NCBI RefSeq assembly: GCF_002939945.1
Contig: NZ_MDEB01000008.1
Span: 1 to 64,000 of the forward strand
Direction of reading: 5' to 3'
Length of the DNA: 64,000 bases
Source: Xanthomonas arboricola pv. populi
GTDB taxonomy: Bacteria; Pseudomonadota; Gammaproteobacteria; Xanthomonadales; Xanthomonadaceae
The notes beneath the pieces were generated by a model. It was given only the letters and a program-made list of their open reading frames with translations, ran no database searches and was not told the origin of the DNA. Each line of letters opens with the position of its first letter. Within the stretch, counting starts at the first letter, position 1. The translations under genes were made by a program, and so were the position numbers. Of this stretch, positions 43,073-51,406 are shown in pieces.

Positions 43073-44176
43073 ATGGCCGACAACAGGATGGGGCTGCAGG
43101 CGCAGCAGCTGGGAGCGACCGCTGCGGTAGGTGAGCCCTGGGCTGCGCTGATTCCGGCGTTGACAAGGTTTGCAGGCGACGCGCGCCCGGCCGCGTTGCC
43201 TGGCGCAACTGCGCCAGCCACCGACGCCGTCAGCCTCAAGCGCCTGCTGCGCAAGGGTGCGCGCGGCCTGCTGCGCACCCTGCCCTGGCGGCACCAGGAC
43301 CGGCTGTATTACCTGCATACGTTCGGGCGGCTGCCGGACCTGTATGCGCCCAAGTGCTTCAACGAGAAGATCCTCTACCGCAAGTGCGTGCACGGCGATT
43401 ACCCGCTGTACCAGCGGCTGGCGGACAAGTTTGCGGTGCGCCCGTATGTGGCGGCCAGGATCGGTGAGGCGCATCTGATCCCGCTGTTGCTGGACTGCAC
43501 CGACCCGCAGGAGCTGTTGGGTCTGCCGCAGTGGGGACAGACCGTGATCAAGGCCAACCACGGCGCGGCGATGGTGGAGGTGGTGCGCGATGAGCCGGAT
43601 GCACAGCAGAAGCGCCGCATCATCGAGCGCTGCGGCCAGTGGCTGCGCACCGACTTCTCCGACATGGTGCGCGAGATCCATTACCGCGGTATTCCGCCGC
43701 GGATCCTGGTGGAGCGGTACATCGGCGATGCGCAGCAGGTGCCGGTGGACTACAAGTTCCACATGTTCCGGCAGGTGGACGGCAGTTTTCAGTACGTGCT
43801 GCAGGTGATCTACGGGCGCTTCGACACGCCGAAGCTGGGCATGACCTTCTTTGTCGGCAACCTGCACGAGGCCTTTCACCGCATCCGCGACGACGGGCGC
43901 GCACCGCCCTGCGCGCCGGCGTTGCTGGAACAGGCGCTGGAACTGAGCAAGCTGCTGGCAAGCGACTTCGATTACGTGCGGGTGGACTGGTATATCCAGC
44001 ACGGGCAGATCTATTTCGGCGAGCTGACCTTTACCCCGGGTGCGGGGCTGGTCACCGGCCTGGACCGCGGGCTGGACCGGATGATGGGCGACATGTGGGT
44101 GCAGCGGCGTGCGCCGGTGCAGGCGGGGTTTCCCACGCAGGGCTTCGGGGCCGGGATGCAGTCGCCGGTGCGGTGA
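43073..44176 (+). CDS. TupA-like ATP-grasp protein
   Basis: 367 residues. After a poorly conserved N-terminus of about 55 residues it follows the TupA-like ATP-grasp family: HTFGRLPDLYAPKCFNEKIL, KANHGAAMVEVV, ILVERYIGD and VDYKFHMFRQVDG, ending FGELTFTPGAG. TupA joins glutamate/glucuronate units in teichuronopeptide; in Gram-negatives relatives sit in polysaccharide gene sets. The start is backed by AAGAAGGA, but the extension raises the possibility of a later start. No other polysaccharide gene adjoins it. Confidence 0.82.
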   Translation: MADNRMGLQAQQLGATAAVGEPWAALIPALTRFAGDARPAALPGATAPATDAVSLKRLLRKGARGLLRTLPWRHQDRLYYLHTFGRLPDLYAPKCFNEKILYRKCVHGDYPLYQRLADKFAVRPYVAARIGEAHLIPLLLDCTDPQELLGLPQWGQTVIKANHGAAMVEVVRDEPDAQQKRRIIERCGQWLRTDFSDMVREIHYRGIPPRILVERYIGDAQQVPVDYKFHMFRQVDGSFQYVLQVIYGRFDTPKLGMTFFVGNLHEAFHRIRDDGRAPPCAPALLEQALELSKLLASDFDYVRVDWYIQHGQIYFGELTFTPGAGLVTGLDRGLDRMMGDMWVQRRAPVQAGFPTQGFGAGMQSPVR

Positions 44177-44517
44177 GTACAGTCATCGCACCATTGCCTG
44201 CGCGCCAAGACGCGCATGACCGACGTGCACGGGCAAGCGTTACATGCGCACGGCGGTTGCGGCCTGCCGCGCGCAGGCGCCATGCATCGCTTGCCAGGGT
44301 GTGATCGCGCCCACGCGATAATCCGCACCGACACCTGCACAGGCCGCCCGGTAACAACGTGAGCGCGCGCGCGTCGCCACGCTGCCGCACATCGGCCGGC
44401 CGCACCGCGCCTGGTGCGATGCGGCAAGGCAGCGGATACTCCACGCCCGCCGCCTGCGCTCACATGCGGCGTGGCCACGCGCCACGCGCACCTTTTTCCC
44501 CTACAAGGACGTCACCG
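44177..44517. other. Intergenic region
   Basis: About 340 bases. No gene or hairpin recognised; open frames here are extensions or shadows of the neighbours. Confidence 0.4.
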
Positions 44518-45042
44518 TTGTCGTACGTTTCCCTACGCACCTTCCTGCCGCTCACACTGCTGGGCCTGCTGTCTGCCTGCGATGGCGGTGGCACGGCCAC
44601 CCCCAGCGCACCGCGCCCGGAGTCCGAGCACTTCACCCTTGCCGATCTGCAGCAGCTTGGCTGCACGGTCGCCGCCACGCCCAAGCGCAACGTCCGCAAG
44701 ATTCCCTTGATGGGCGAGGTCGATGGCTATGGCGTGACCAGCACCAGCGCGTGCGCGACCCAGCTGGTCAGCCTGCTGCAGCCGATCACCTACGAGGACG
44801 CGGTGTGGGAGGGCGCACGTACCGCCGCCGGCAACGTTGCCGACGAGCGCGGGTTCGAGCGCGAAAGTTACGAAGGCCGGCTCGGCGAGTACAGCGAGAT
44901 CGAGGTGTTCAGCCACAATGGCAAGCCGGTGGGCTTCGAATACAACGTGCAGGCCCGGGGCACGCTGCATTCGGTGATCGTGCTCTCCGACAGCATCGCG
45001 CCGGACGCGGCGTTCGAGGCGGTGTTGAAGACCAAGTTGTAG
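44518..45042 (+). CDS. Small lipoprotein
   Basis: 174 residues. A lipoprotein signal with lipobox LLSAC (Cys21) is followed by a GGGT/AP linker and a globular domain (FTLADLQQLGCTVAATPKRN; GYGVTSTSACATQLVSLLQP). The family is not recognised. The start is TTG with AAGGA nine bases before it; it begins just ahead of a typical signal, whereas the longer open frame upstream has none. Likely in the outer membrane. Confidence 0.7.
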   Translation: MSYVSLRTFLPLTLLGLLSACDGGGTATPSAPRPESEHFTLADLQQLGCTVAATPKRNVRKIPLMGEVDGYGVTSTSACATQLVSLLQPITYEDAVWEGARTAAGNVADERGFERESYEGRLGEYSEIEVFSHNGKPVGFEYNVQARGTLHSVIVLSDSIAPDAAFEAVLKTKL

Positions 45043-45079
45043 GGCGTGAGCCTGACTGACAACCCTTAACTGGCGCCCC

Positions 45080-45120
45080 TAATCAATGATAAATTGGCTT
45101 CCACCTAATCATTAATTGGA
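45080..45120. promoter_or_regulatory. Repeated AT-rich operator/promoter of the toxin-antitoxin pair
   Basis: Two direct repeats, TAATCAATGATAAATTGG (45080-45097) and TAATCATTAATTGGA (45106-45120), lie right before the antitoxin start. Their AT-richness and place fit autoregulation by the antitoxin complex. Confidence 0.55.
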
Positions 45121-45127
45121 TAGCGTC

Positions 45128-45601
45128 GTGACGAATCTGGTCAAGCTGGCGACCGCACGCGCCCTGGTCGACGCCAGTGCGGTCAGGCAGGCATCAGTCA
45201 TCGGGGAAGCCGGTGCCTGGACCGTGCGGTTGCAGACCCATAACCAGACCCGTGTGCTGGCCACCAAGGCGAATGCGCCGCGCCGGTTTGGCAGCTTCGA
45301 AAGTGCGTTGAAGGTATTGCGCGAGATGGGCATGCCATTGGACGTGCTTCACGTGGACGCTGCGCAGTGGGACGCCGAGGGCGGCAATGCGAAGCGCCGG
45401 CCTGACCGCTCCGAGGCGATGAAGGTCAAGGAGTTGGACGCACGCTATGCGGTGTCGCTACGCACCCAGACCGAGCATGCCCTGGCCGACCCCCGCCCCG
45501 CGCTCTCCAGCGCGCAGGCCAGGCAGCAGATGGAGACGCTCAAAACGCAACAACGTGCGGCGCTTGAGGCAGCCCTGGCTGTAAAGGACACGCGTGCGTG
45601 A
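45128..45601 (+). CDS. Putative antitoxin of a ParE-type system
   Basis: 157 residues from GTG 45128 (TTG at 45116 would add four). Starts VTNLVKLATARALVDASAVR and has a positively charged middle and a helical C-terminus rich in Gln and Ala. Its stop overlaps the start of the ParE-like gene (GTGA), the usual antitoxin-first order. The family is not one I can name with certainty; the antitoxin role is inferred from order, coupling and the repeats upstream. Plasmid-type origin is possible. Confidence 0.6.
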   Translation: MTNLVKLATARALVDASAVRQASVIGEAGAWTVRLQTHNQTRVLATKANAPRRFGSFESALKVLREMGMPLDVLHVDAAQWDAEGGNAKRRPDRSEAMKVKELDARYAVSLRTQTEHALADPRPALSSAQARQQMETLKTQQRAALEAALAVKDTRA

Positions 45602-45915
45602 GCGTGGCCTGGAAGCAGAGCGCGCTGGATGCGCGCACCGCATTGCTCGCCTCAGCATTGGCGCGCGCGATCGAAATCTCCGACCCGCAGATTTATTTTG
45701 CCGCATGTGAACAGGACGACCGGATCGAAACCGAGGGCGACGCGCTGGATGGTGCCGCCACCTATCACTCTGGGCCACTGCCGGGAACGCGTTTGTACAC
45801 CTGCCAGGACGGCAGATATCTCTTGATCTACACACGCGACGGCGACGAGGTGCTGATCCTTGCCCTCGTACCTGCGCGCTCTGATTGGAAGCCGACGTCG
45901 CCAGGCGATCAATAG
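45598..45915 (+). CDS. ParE/RelE-like toxin
   Basis: 105 residues: VAWKQSALDARTALLASALARAI, then SGPLPGTRLYTCQDGRYLLI and YTRDGDEVLILALVPARSDWKP. The order VxW..A..D, GTR, YxxxYxx.gd.v.Il.v.harR.W is typical of ParE toxins, which poison DNA gyrase. Start GTG overlaps the antitoxin stop. The central region between helix 1 and the GTR strand is longer and more acidic than usual, so potency may differ. Confidence 0.7.
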   Translation: MSVAWKQSALDARTALLASALARAIEISDPQIYFAACEQDDRIETEGDALDGAATYHSGPLPGTRLYTCQDGRYLLIYTRDGDEVLILALVPARSDWKPTSPGDQ

Positions 45916-45980
45916 ATCCATGACGTGTCGATGCTACCGAGCTAGGGCATACGCGACGGCGCAACGACATCGACAGCGCG

Positions 45981-46643
45981 CTACACCCCACCCAACGGCC
46001 GCAGGCACAACCAGATGGCGCACCAGTGCGACAATGCGCCGCCCAGCACGTGGGCGTGCCAGATGGCGCGGTTGTAGACCAGCGACTTGCGCACGTAGAA
46101 GGCGACGCCCACGGTGTAGAACGCGCCGCCGGCGGCGATCAGCCAGAGTACGGTGCTGTCCAGGCCGGCGACCAGCGGCTTGATCACCACGATGCCGGCC
46201 CAGCCCAGCAGCAGGTAGATCACGACCCAGAAGCCCTTGGCGATGCCGGGCAGGAACAGCTTGGCGAACACGCCGAACAGGGCCACGCCCCACACGCCCA
46301 GGATCATCGCCCAGCGCCAGGTGCCGTCCAGGGCGACCAGCAGGAACGGCGTGTAGGAGCCGGCAATCATCACGAAGATGCCGGCGTGGTCGAACTTGCG
46401 CAGCATCGGCTGGCGCTGCGGCGGGGCGAAGTTGTAGGCGGCCGAGCAGCCGAACATCACCAGCAGGCCCAGCGCGTACACGCAGGTGGCCAGCAGCATG
46501 GTCTGGCTGGCATGGGCGCGCCAGACCATCCAGGCGCCGCCGACAATGGCCAGGAACAGGCCGGCCGCATGCACGATCACATCGGCACGGCGGGCGGAGC
46601 GGGTCTTGTAGTGCGGAGCGGTGAGGCTGGGGGACACGGGCAC
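45981..46643 (-). CDS. Hemolysin III family membrane protein
   Basis: 220 residues with seven hydrophobic helices, matching the hemolysin III/YqfA family related to eukaryotic PAQR receptors: FDHAGIFVMIAGSYTPFLLV carries the conserved His and SYTP, and the C-terminal AIWHAHVLGGALSHW carries further His residues expected to bind zinc. It is an inner-membrane protein; hemolysis is not the established role. The start is GTG without a clear ribosome-binding site; another GTG follows two codons later. Confidence 0.9.
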   Translation of the reverse strand: MPVSPSLTAPHYKTRSARRADVIVHAAGLFLAIVGGAWMVWRAHASQTMLLATCVYALGLLVMFGCSAAYNFAPPQRQPMLRKFDHAGIFVMIAGSYTPFLLVALDGTWRWAMILGVWGVALFGVFAKLFLPGIAKGFWVVIYLLLGWAGIVVIKPLVAGLDSTVLWLIAAGGAFYTVGVAFYVRKSLVYNRAIWHAHVLGGALSHWCAIWLCLRPLGGV

Positions 46644-46819
46644 GGCGGTTCTTCGAGAGGGGAGTGGGGCCGCGGCGTGCAGGGCAACGGCGACGCGGCG
46701 GGGGCAACAGAATACCCGGCTTGCTGAATCCGCTCAGTGACGCAGGCTCGCCGGTTCGGCGCTGGTCTCATACCCTGAGACACCTCCCCTGTCTCATGCC
46801 CCTCTTTGGGAGCCGCCGT

Positions 46820-49315
46820 ATGCCTCCGTTCGCCCTCGCTCCCCGCACCGAAACCGCCGAACGCGCGCTGGCCACCACCGATGGCCGGCCCAGCCGCGAT
46901 GGCGCATTGCTCACCGAGCGCCTGGAACGGCGTTACCACGACCGCATCACCGGCAGCTTCACCCTGCCCGGGCGCGAGGGCCGCTATGCGCCGATTCCCG
47001 CCGACGTGCCGGCCGCGCTGGCCGACGCCTTGCGCGCGCGCGGCATCGACCGGCTCTACAGCCACCAGGCCGACGCCTGGGCGGCCACCCAGCGCGGCGA
47101 GCATGTGGCGATCGTGACGCCCACCGCCTCGGGCAAGTCGCTGTGCTACACGTTGCCGGTGGTGAGCGCGGCGATGACCTCCGGCGCCAAGGCGCTGTAC
47201 CTGTTCCCGACCAAGGCGCTGGCGCAGGACCAGGTGGCCGAGTTGCTGGAGTTGAACCGCGCCGGCGCGCTGGGGGTGAAGGCCTTCACCTTCGACGGCG
47301 ACACGCCGGGCGATGCGCGCCAGGCGATCCGCCTGCATGGCGACATCGTGGTGAGCAACCCGGACATGCTGCACCAGGCGATCCTGCCGCATCACACCAA
47401 GTGGGCGCAGTTCTTCGAGAACCTGCGCTATGTGGTGATCGACGAGATCCACACCTACCGCGGGGTGTTCGGCAGCCACGTCACCAACGTGCTGCGCCGG
47501 CTCAAGCGCATCTGCGCGTTCTATGGTGCCAACCCGCAGTTCATCCTGTGCTCGGCCACCATCGGCAACCCGCATGCGCACGCGCAGGCCTTGATCGAGG
47601 AACAGGTGCATGCGATCACCGAGTCCGGCGCGCCCACCGGCGACAAGCACGTGCTGCTGTGGAACCCGCCGGTGGTCAATGCGGACCTGGGCCTGCGCGC
47701 GTCGGCACGCTCGCAGAGCAACCGCATCGCGCGCATCGCGATCAAGAGCGGGCTGAAGACGCTGGTGTTCGCGCAGACGCGGCTGATGGTGGAAGTGCTG
47801 ACCAAGTACCTGAAGGACATCTTCGACCACGACCCGCGCAAGCCGCCACGCATCCGTGCGTACCGCGGCGGCTACCTGCCCACCGAGCGGCGCGAGGTGG
47901 AGCGCGCGATGCGCGCGGGCAACATCGACGGCATCGTCTCCACCTCGGCGCTGGAGCTGGGCGTGGATATCGGCGCGCTGGATGTGGTGATCCTCAACGG
48001 CTACCCCGGCAGCGTGGCGGCGACCTGGCAGCGCTTCGGCCGCGCCGGGCGGCGCCAGCAGCCGGCGCTGGGCGTGCTGGTGGCCAGCTCGCAGCCGCTG
48101 GACCAGTACGTGGTGCGGCATCCGGATTTCTTTGCCGATGCCTCGCCCGAGCACGCGCGCATCGCGCCGGACCAGCCGCTGATCCTGTTCGACCACATCC
48201 GCTGCGCGGCGTTTGAGCTGCCGTTCATTGCCAGCGAGCCGTTCGGGCCGATCGACCCGCTGGTGTTCCTGGAAGCATTGGCCGAGAGCGAGGTGATCCA
48301 CCAGGAAGGCGACCGCTGGGAGTGGATCGCCGACAGCTACCCGGCCAATGCGGTGAGCCTGCGCTCGGTGGCCGACGGCAACTTCGTGGTGGTGGACAAG
48401 AGCGACGGCAAGCAGCAGATCATTGCCGAGGTGGATTACTCGGCCGCTGCGCTGACCTTGTACGAAGGCGCCATCCACATGGTGCAGAGCACGCCGTACC
48501 AGGTGGAGCGGCTGGACTGGGAAGGCCGCAAGGCCTATGTCACCCGCACCCACGTGGACTACTACACCGACAGCATCGACTACACCAAGCTCAAGGTGCT
48601 GGACCGCTTCGACGGCGGCGTGGCCGGGCGCGGCGATTCGCACCATGGCGAGGTGCATGTGGTGCGGCGCGTGTCCGGCTACAAGAAGATCCGCTACTAC
48701 ACGCACGAGAACATCGGCTACGGCCCGGTCAACCTGCCCGACCAGGAACTGCACACCACCGCGGTGTGGTGGCAGCTGCCGCAGGCCACGCTGGGCAAGG
48801 CGTTCGCGTCCAAACAGGATGCGCTGGATGGTTTCCTGGGTGCGGCCTACGCCTTGCACGTGGTGGCCACGGTGGCGGTGATGGCCGATGCGCGCGACCT
48901 GCAAAAGGCGGTGGGCAATGGCGACGGCGCCTGGTTTGCGGTAGCCGACCAGACCGGGCGCGGGCAACTGCGTGGCGTGGACGAAGGCGAAGAAGGTGCG
49001 GTGGAATTGCAGCAGGCGTTCGTGCCCACCGTGTACCTGTACGACAACTTCCCCGGCGGCGTGGGCCTGAGCGAGCCGCTGTGGCTGCGCCAGGCCGAGC
49101 TGCTGCAGCGCGCCGACGAGCTGGTGCGGCGGTGCGACTGCAGCGCCGGCTGCCCGGCCTGCGTGGGCCCGGTGCTGGCCGCGCATGAAGAAGGCAAGGG
49201 CGAGTCGCCCAAGTCATTGGCGTTGACCGTGCTGGCGCTGCTGTTCGATGCGGATGCGCCGTTGCGCCACGCCACCCAGGTGGACGAGGACCTGGCGCTG
49301 GACGTGCTTGCATGA
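46820..49315 (+). CDS. MrfA-like DEAD/DEAH helicase with DUF1998
   Basis: 831 residues. Walker A TPTASGKS (100-107), Walker B DEIH (208-211), SAT box CSATIGNP, helicase C motifs STSALELGVDIG and QRFGRAGRR, then a C-terminal DUF1998 domain with a zinc-like cluster Cys772, 774, 778, 781 (CDCSAGCPAC). This is the layout of MrfA (YprA), a 3'-5' helicase that repairs mitomycin-type DNA damage in B. subtilis with the exonuclease MrfB. The next gene encodes a DnaQ-like nuclease and starts in this gene's last codons (ATGA), supporting the same pair here. Start could also be ATG 46796. Confidence 0.9.
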   Translation: MPPFALAPRTETAERALATTDGRPSRDGALLTERLERRYHDRITGSFTLPGREGRYAPIPADVPAALADALRARGIDRLYSHQADAWAATQRGEHVAIVTPTASGKSLCYTLPVVSAAMTSGAKALYLFPTKALAQDQVAELLELNRAGALGVKAFTFDGDTPGDARQAIRLHGDIVVSNPDMLHQAILPHHTKWAQFFENLRYVVIDEIHTYRGVFGSHVTNVLRRLKRICAFYGANPQFILCSATIGNPHAHAQALIEEQVHAITESGAPTGDKHVLLWNPPVVNADLGLRASARSQSNRIARIAIKSGLKTLVFAQTRLMVEVLTKYLKDIFDHDPRKPPRIRAYRGGYLPTERREVERAMRAGNIDGIVSTSALELGVDIGALDVVILNGYPGSVAATWQRFGRAGRRQQPALGVLVASSQPLDQYVVRHPDFFADASPEHARIAPDQPLILFDHIRCAAFELPFIASEPFGPIDPLVFLEALAESEVIHQEGDRWEWIADSYPANAVSLRSVADGNFVVVDKSDGKQQIIAEVDYSAAALTLYEGAIHMVQSTPYQVERLDWEGRKAYVTRTHVDYYTDSIDYTKLKVLDRFDGGVAGRGDSHHGEVHVVRRVSGYKKIRYYTHENIGYGPVNLPDQELHTTAVWWQLPQATLGKAFASKQDALDGFLGAAYALHVVATVAVMADARDLQKAVGNGDGAWFAVADQTGRGQLRGVDEGEEGAVELQQAFVPTVYLYDNFPGGVGLSEPLWLRQAELLQRADELVRRCDCSAGCPACVGPVLAAHEEGKGESPKSLALTVLALLFDADAPLRHATQVDEDLALDVLA

Positions 49316-51039
49316 GTGTGAGTGCGGACCGGCTGCGGCTGTTGCGGCGCCAGGCCGGGCACGCCGAGGTGCGAGCGCCGGTGGCGGCTGCGCAGGGCGT
49401 GGAGCCGCTGCCTGCGATGGATGCGGGTGGCGACGGTGTGGGCGGCGTGTCGCCATCGCACCCCGGTGCCGGCGCGCGTGGCGCGCCGCAGGCGACGGCA
49501 CGGCAAGGCGCGCAGCGCGTTCCTGCCGAGGATGCCGCGCCGGCGGGAATGGGTGCATCGCGGTTGCAGGGTGCAGGGCGCAGCGGCCTCGCGCCGCCCT
49601 GCGCTGCACCGACAAGCGCGCGCGGCGGCCTGGACGATGAAGCCTCCGCGGTGGCGAGCGACGACGCCGCGCGTTCGTCTGCGCAGCCGCTGCGCTCCGC
49701 GGTGGTCACGCGTAGGCCGGGTGATGCGGTCAGCGTGAGCACCGTTGCAGGCAGCGCGCGCACGGGCGCCACCACCGCGATGGCTGCAGCGGCAGCGCCG
49801 CCGCAAGACCCGGCAACGCCAGTGCCTGCCAACGGCCCTGGCGTCAGCGCAGAACGCCTGCGCTTGCTGCGTCGTCAGGTGGGTGGCATGACACCTGCGC
49901 CGCGCAAGGACGATGCGGTGATGCCCACGCGGGCGCAACGTCAGCCTGCGCCGGGTGCCGCCTCGCCCGGCTGGCGCCCGGCAGTGCGCGCCGACACTGC
50001 ACGGCATGTACAGGCAGCCGCCGCAGACACGGCGCAGGCCCCGCACACGCAGGACATCGCACCGGCCATGACGCGCCGCGCCTTGCAGGCGCCGGTTGCG
50101 GCACCGCCTGCGCGCGATACCTCGGCGTTTGCCTGGGTGGACCACGATGTGCGCCATAAGCCGGCCGACGCGGCAGCGCGCGTGCCGGCAGTACCCGCGA
50201 CACCTGCTGTCCCCGCCTCCATCCCGGCACCGCAGCGACGCACCGATATTGCCGGCCTGCGCAAGATGATCGGTTTGCGCGAGCGTGCGGTGTCGGCGCA
50301 TGTGCCCGTGCGTGCTGCCTCCACCGATCGGCATCTACCGGGCAACGAGATCGCGCCCGGCCTGCATCTGATCGAAGCCTTTCTGCCGCAGCCGATTCCG
50401 CACGAAGCCTTGTCATTGGCGTTCGCCAAACGCGAGGACGCGGTGGACCCGATGGATCTGCTGTTCTTCGACACCGAAACCACCGGCCTGGCCGGCGGCA
50501 CCGGCACGCGCGCCTTCATGATCGGCGTGGCCGATTGGCACATCGACGATGCGCAGGGCAGCGGGCTGCGCGTGCGCCAGCTGATGATGTCCACGATGGC
50601 GGCCGAAAGCGCGATGCTGGACCTGTTCCGCAGCTGGCTGTCGCCGCAGACGGTATTGTCCAGCTACAACGGCCGCTGCTACGACGCGCCGTTGTTGAAG
50701 ACGCGCTACCGGCTGGCGCGCCGTGGCGACCCGATCTCCGCGCTGGACCATGTGGACCTGCTGTTCCCCACCCGTCGCCGCTATCGCGGTACCTGGGAGA
50801 ACTGCAAGCTGGCCACCATCGAACGGCAACTGCTGCGCGTGGTGCGCGAGGACGACCTGCCCGGCTCCGAAGCCCCGGCCGCCTGGTTGAGTTACCTGCG
50901 CGGCGGCAGCGCGCGCAACCTGCGCCGCGTGGCCGAGCACAATCATCAGGACGTGGTGACCCTGTCGCTGCTGATGCAGCGCCTGGTGGCGGTGGACGCG
51001 CAGGACCGCGAGGTGATTCCGCTGCTGGAGACGCCCTGA
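49312..51039 (+). CDS. MrfB-like DEDD exonuclease with long disordered N-terminus
   Basis: 575 residues. The C-terminal part (from about 380) is a DnaQ-like exonuclease: FFDTETTGLAGGTGTRAFMI with Asp387 and Glu389, then YNGRCYDAPLL, and a last Asp in HNHQDVVTLS, as in MrfB (YprB). The first 330 residues are Ala/Pro-rich and low-complexity, with a motif SA(D/E)RLRLLRRQ(A/V)G twice, at 4-16 and 179-191. They may hold contact motifs for the helicase. Coupled to it by an ATGA overlap. Confidence 0.87.
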   Translation: MSVSADRLRLLRRQAGHAEVRAPVAAAQGVEPLPAMDAGGDGVGGVSPSHPGAGARGAPQATARQGAQRVPAEDAAPAGMGASRLQGAGRSGLAPPCAAPTSARGGLDDEASAVASDDAARSSAQPLRSAVVTRRPGDAVSVSTVAGSARTGATTAMAAAAAPPQDPATPVPANGPGVSAERLRLLRRQVGGMTPAPRKDDAVMPTRAQRQPAPGAASPGWRPAVRADTARHVQAAAADTAQAPHTQDIAPAMTRRALQAPVAAPPARDTSAFAWVDHDVRHKPADAAARVPAVPATPAVPASIPAPQRRTDIAGLRKMIGLRERAVSAHVPVRAASTDRHLPGNEIAPGLHLIEAFLPQPIPHEALSLAFAKREDAVDPMDLLFFDTETTGLAGGTGTRAFMIGVADWHIDDAQGSGLRVRQLMMSTMAAESAMLDLFRSWLSPQTVLSSYNGRCYDAPLLKTRYRLARRGDPISALDHVDLLFPTRRRYRGTWENCKLATIERQLLRVVREDDLPGSEAPAAWLSYLRGGSARNLRRVAEHNHQDVVTLSLLMQRLVAVDAQDREVIPLLETP

Positions 51040-51406
51040 TACACAGGCCGTCATCGATGGTGGCGCGGCCGCGCGATCATGGAGCGATGCCGATGGGGCG
51101 CAGCCTGCCCTCCTGACGACTGCGCGCTGCGTGTCGTTGACCGATGCGGCCACCCTGCGCTCGGGGAGGTCTGACGGCTTGACCGGCGATGCCTGCTGCA
51201 ACGCGGTGGCGCAGCCACCCTGCAACACGACCGCCTTCGTCTGGCGAGTGAGTACCTGGCGCTGCGCAGCGGCTGATCGCCGCTCTGCTTCAGAGACGGC
51301 AGTCGTCATCCGCCAGGCTGCCACACGACACCACCGCCCGATACGTCATCGCCTGCTCGCCGCCTGCACGTGCTGCACAACCTCGGCGAGCAGCGGCCTG
51401 CGGCGA
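51040..51406. other. Intergenic region between convergent genes
   Basis: About 370 bases between the MrfB-like gene and the end of the M56 gene. No gene and no strong hairpin recognised. Confidence 0.4.
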
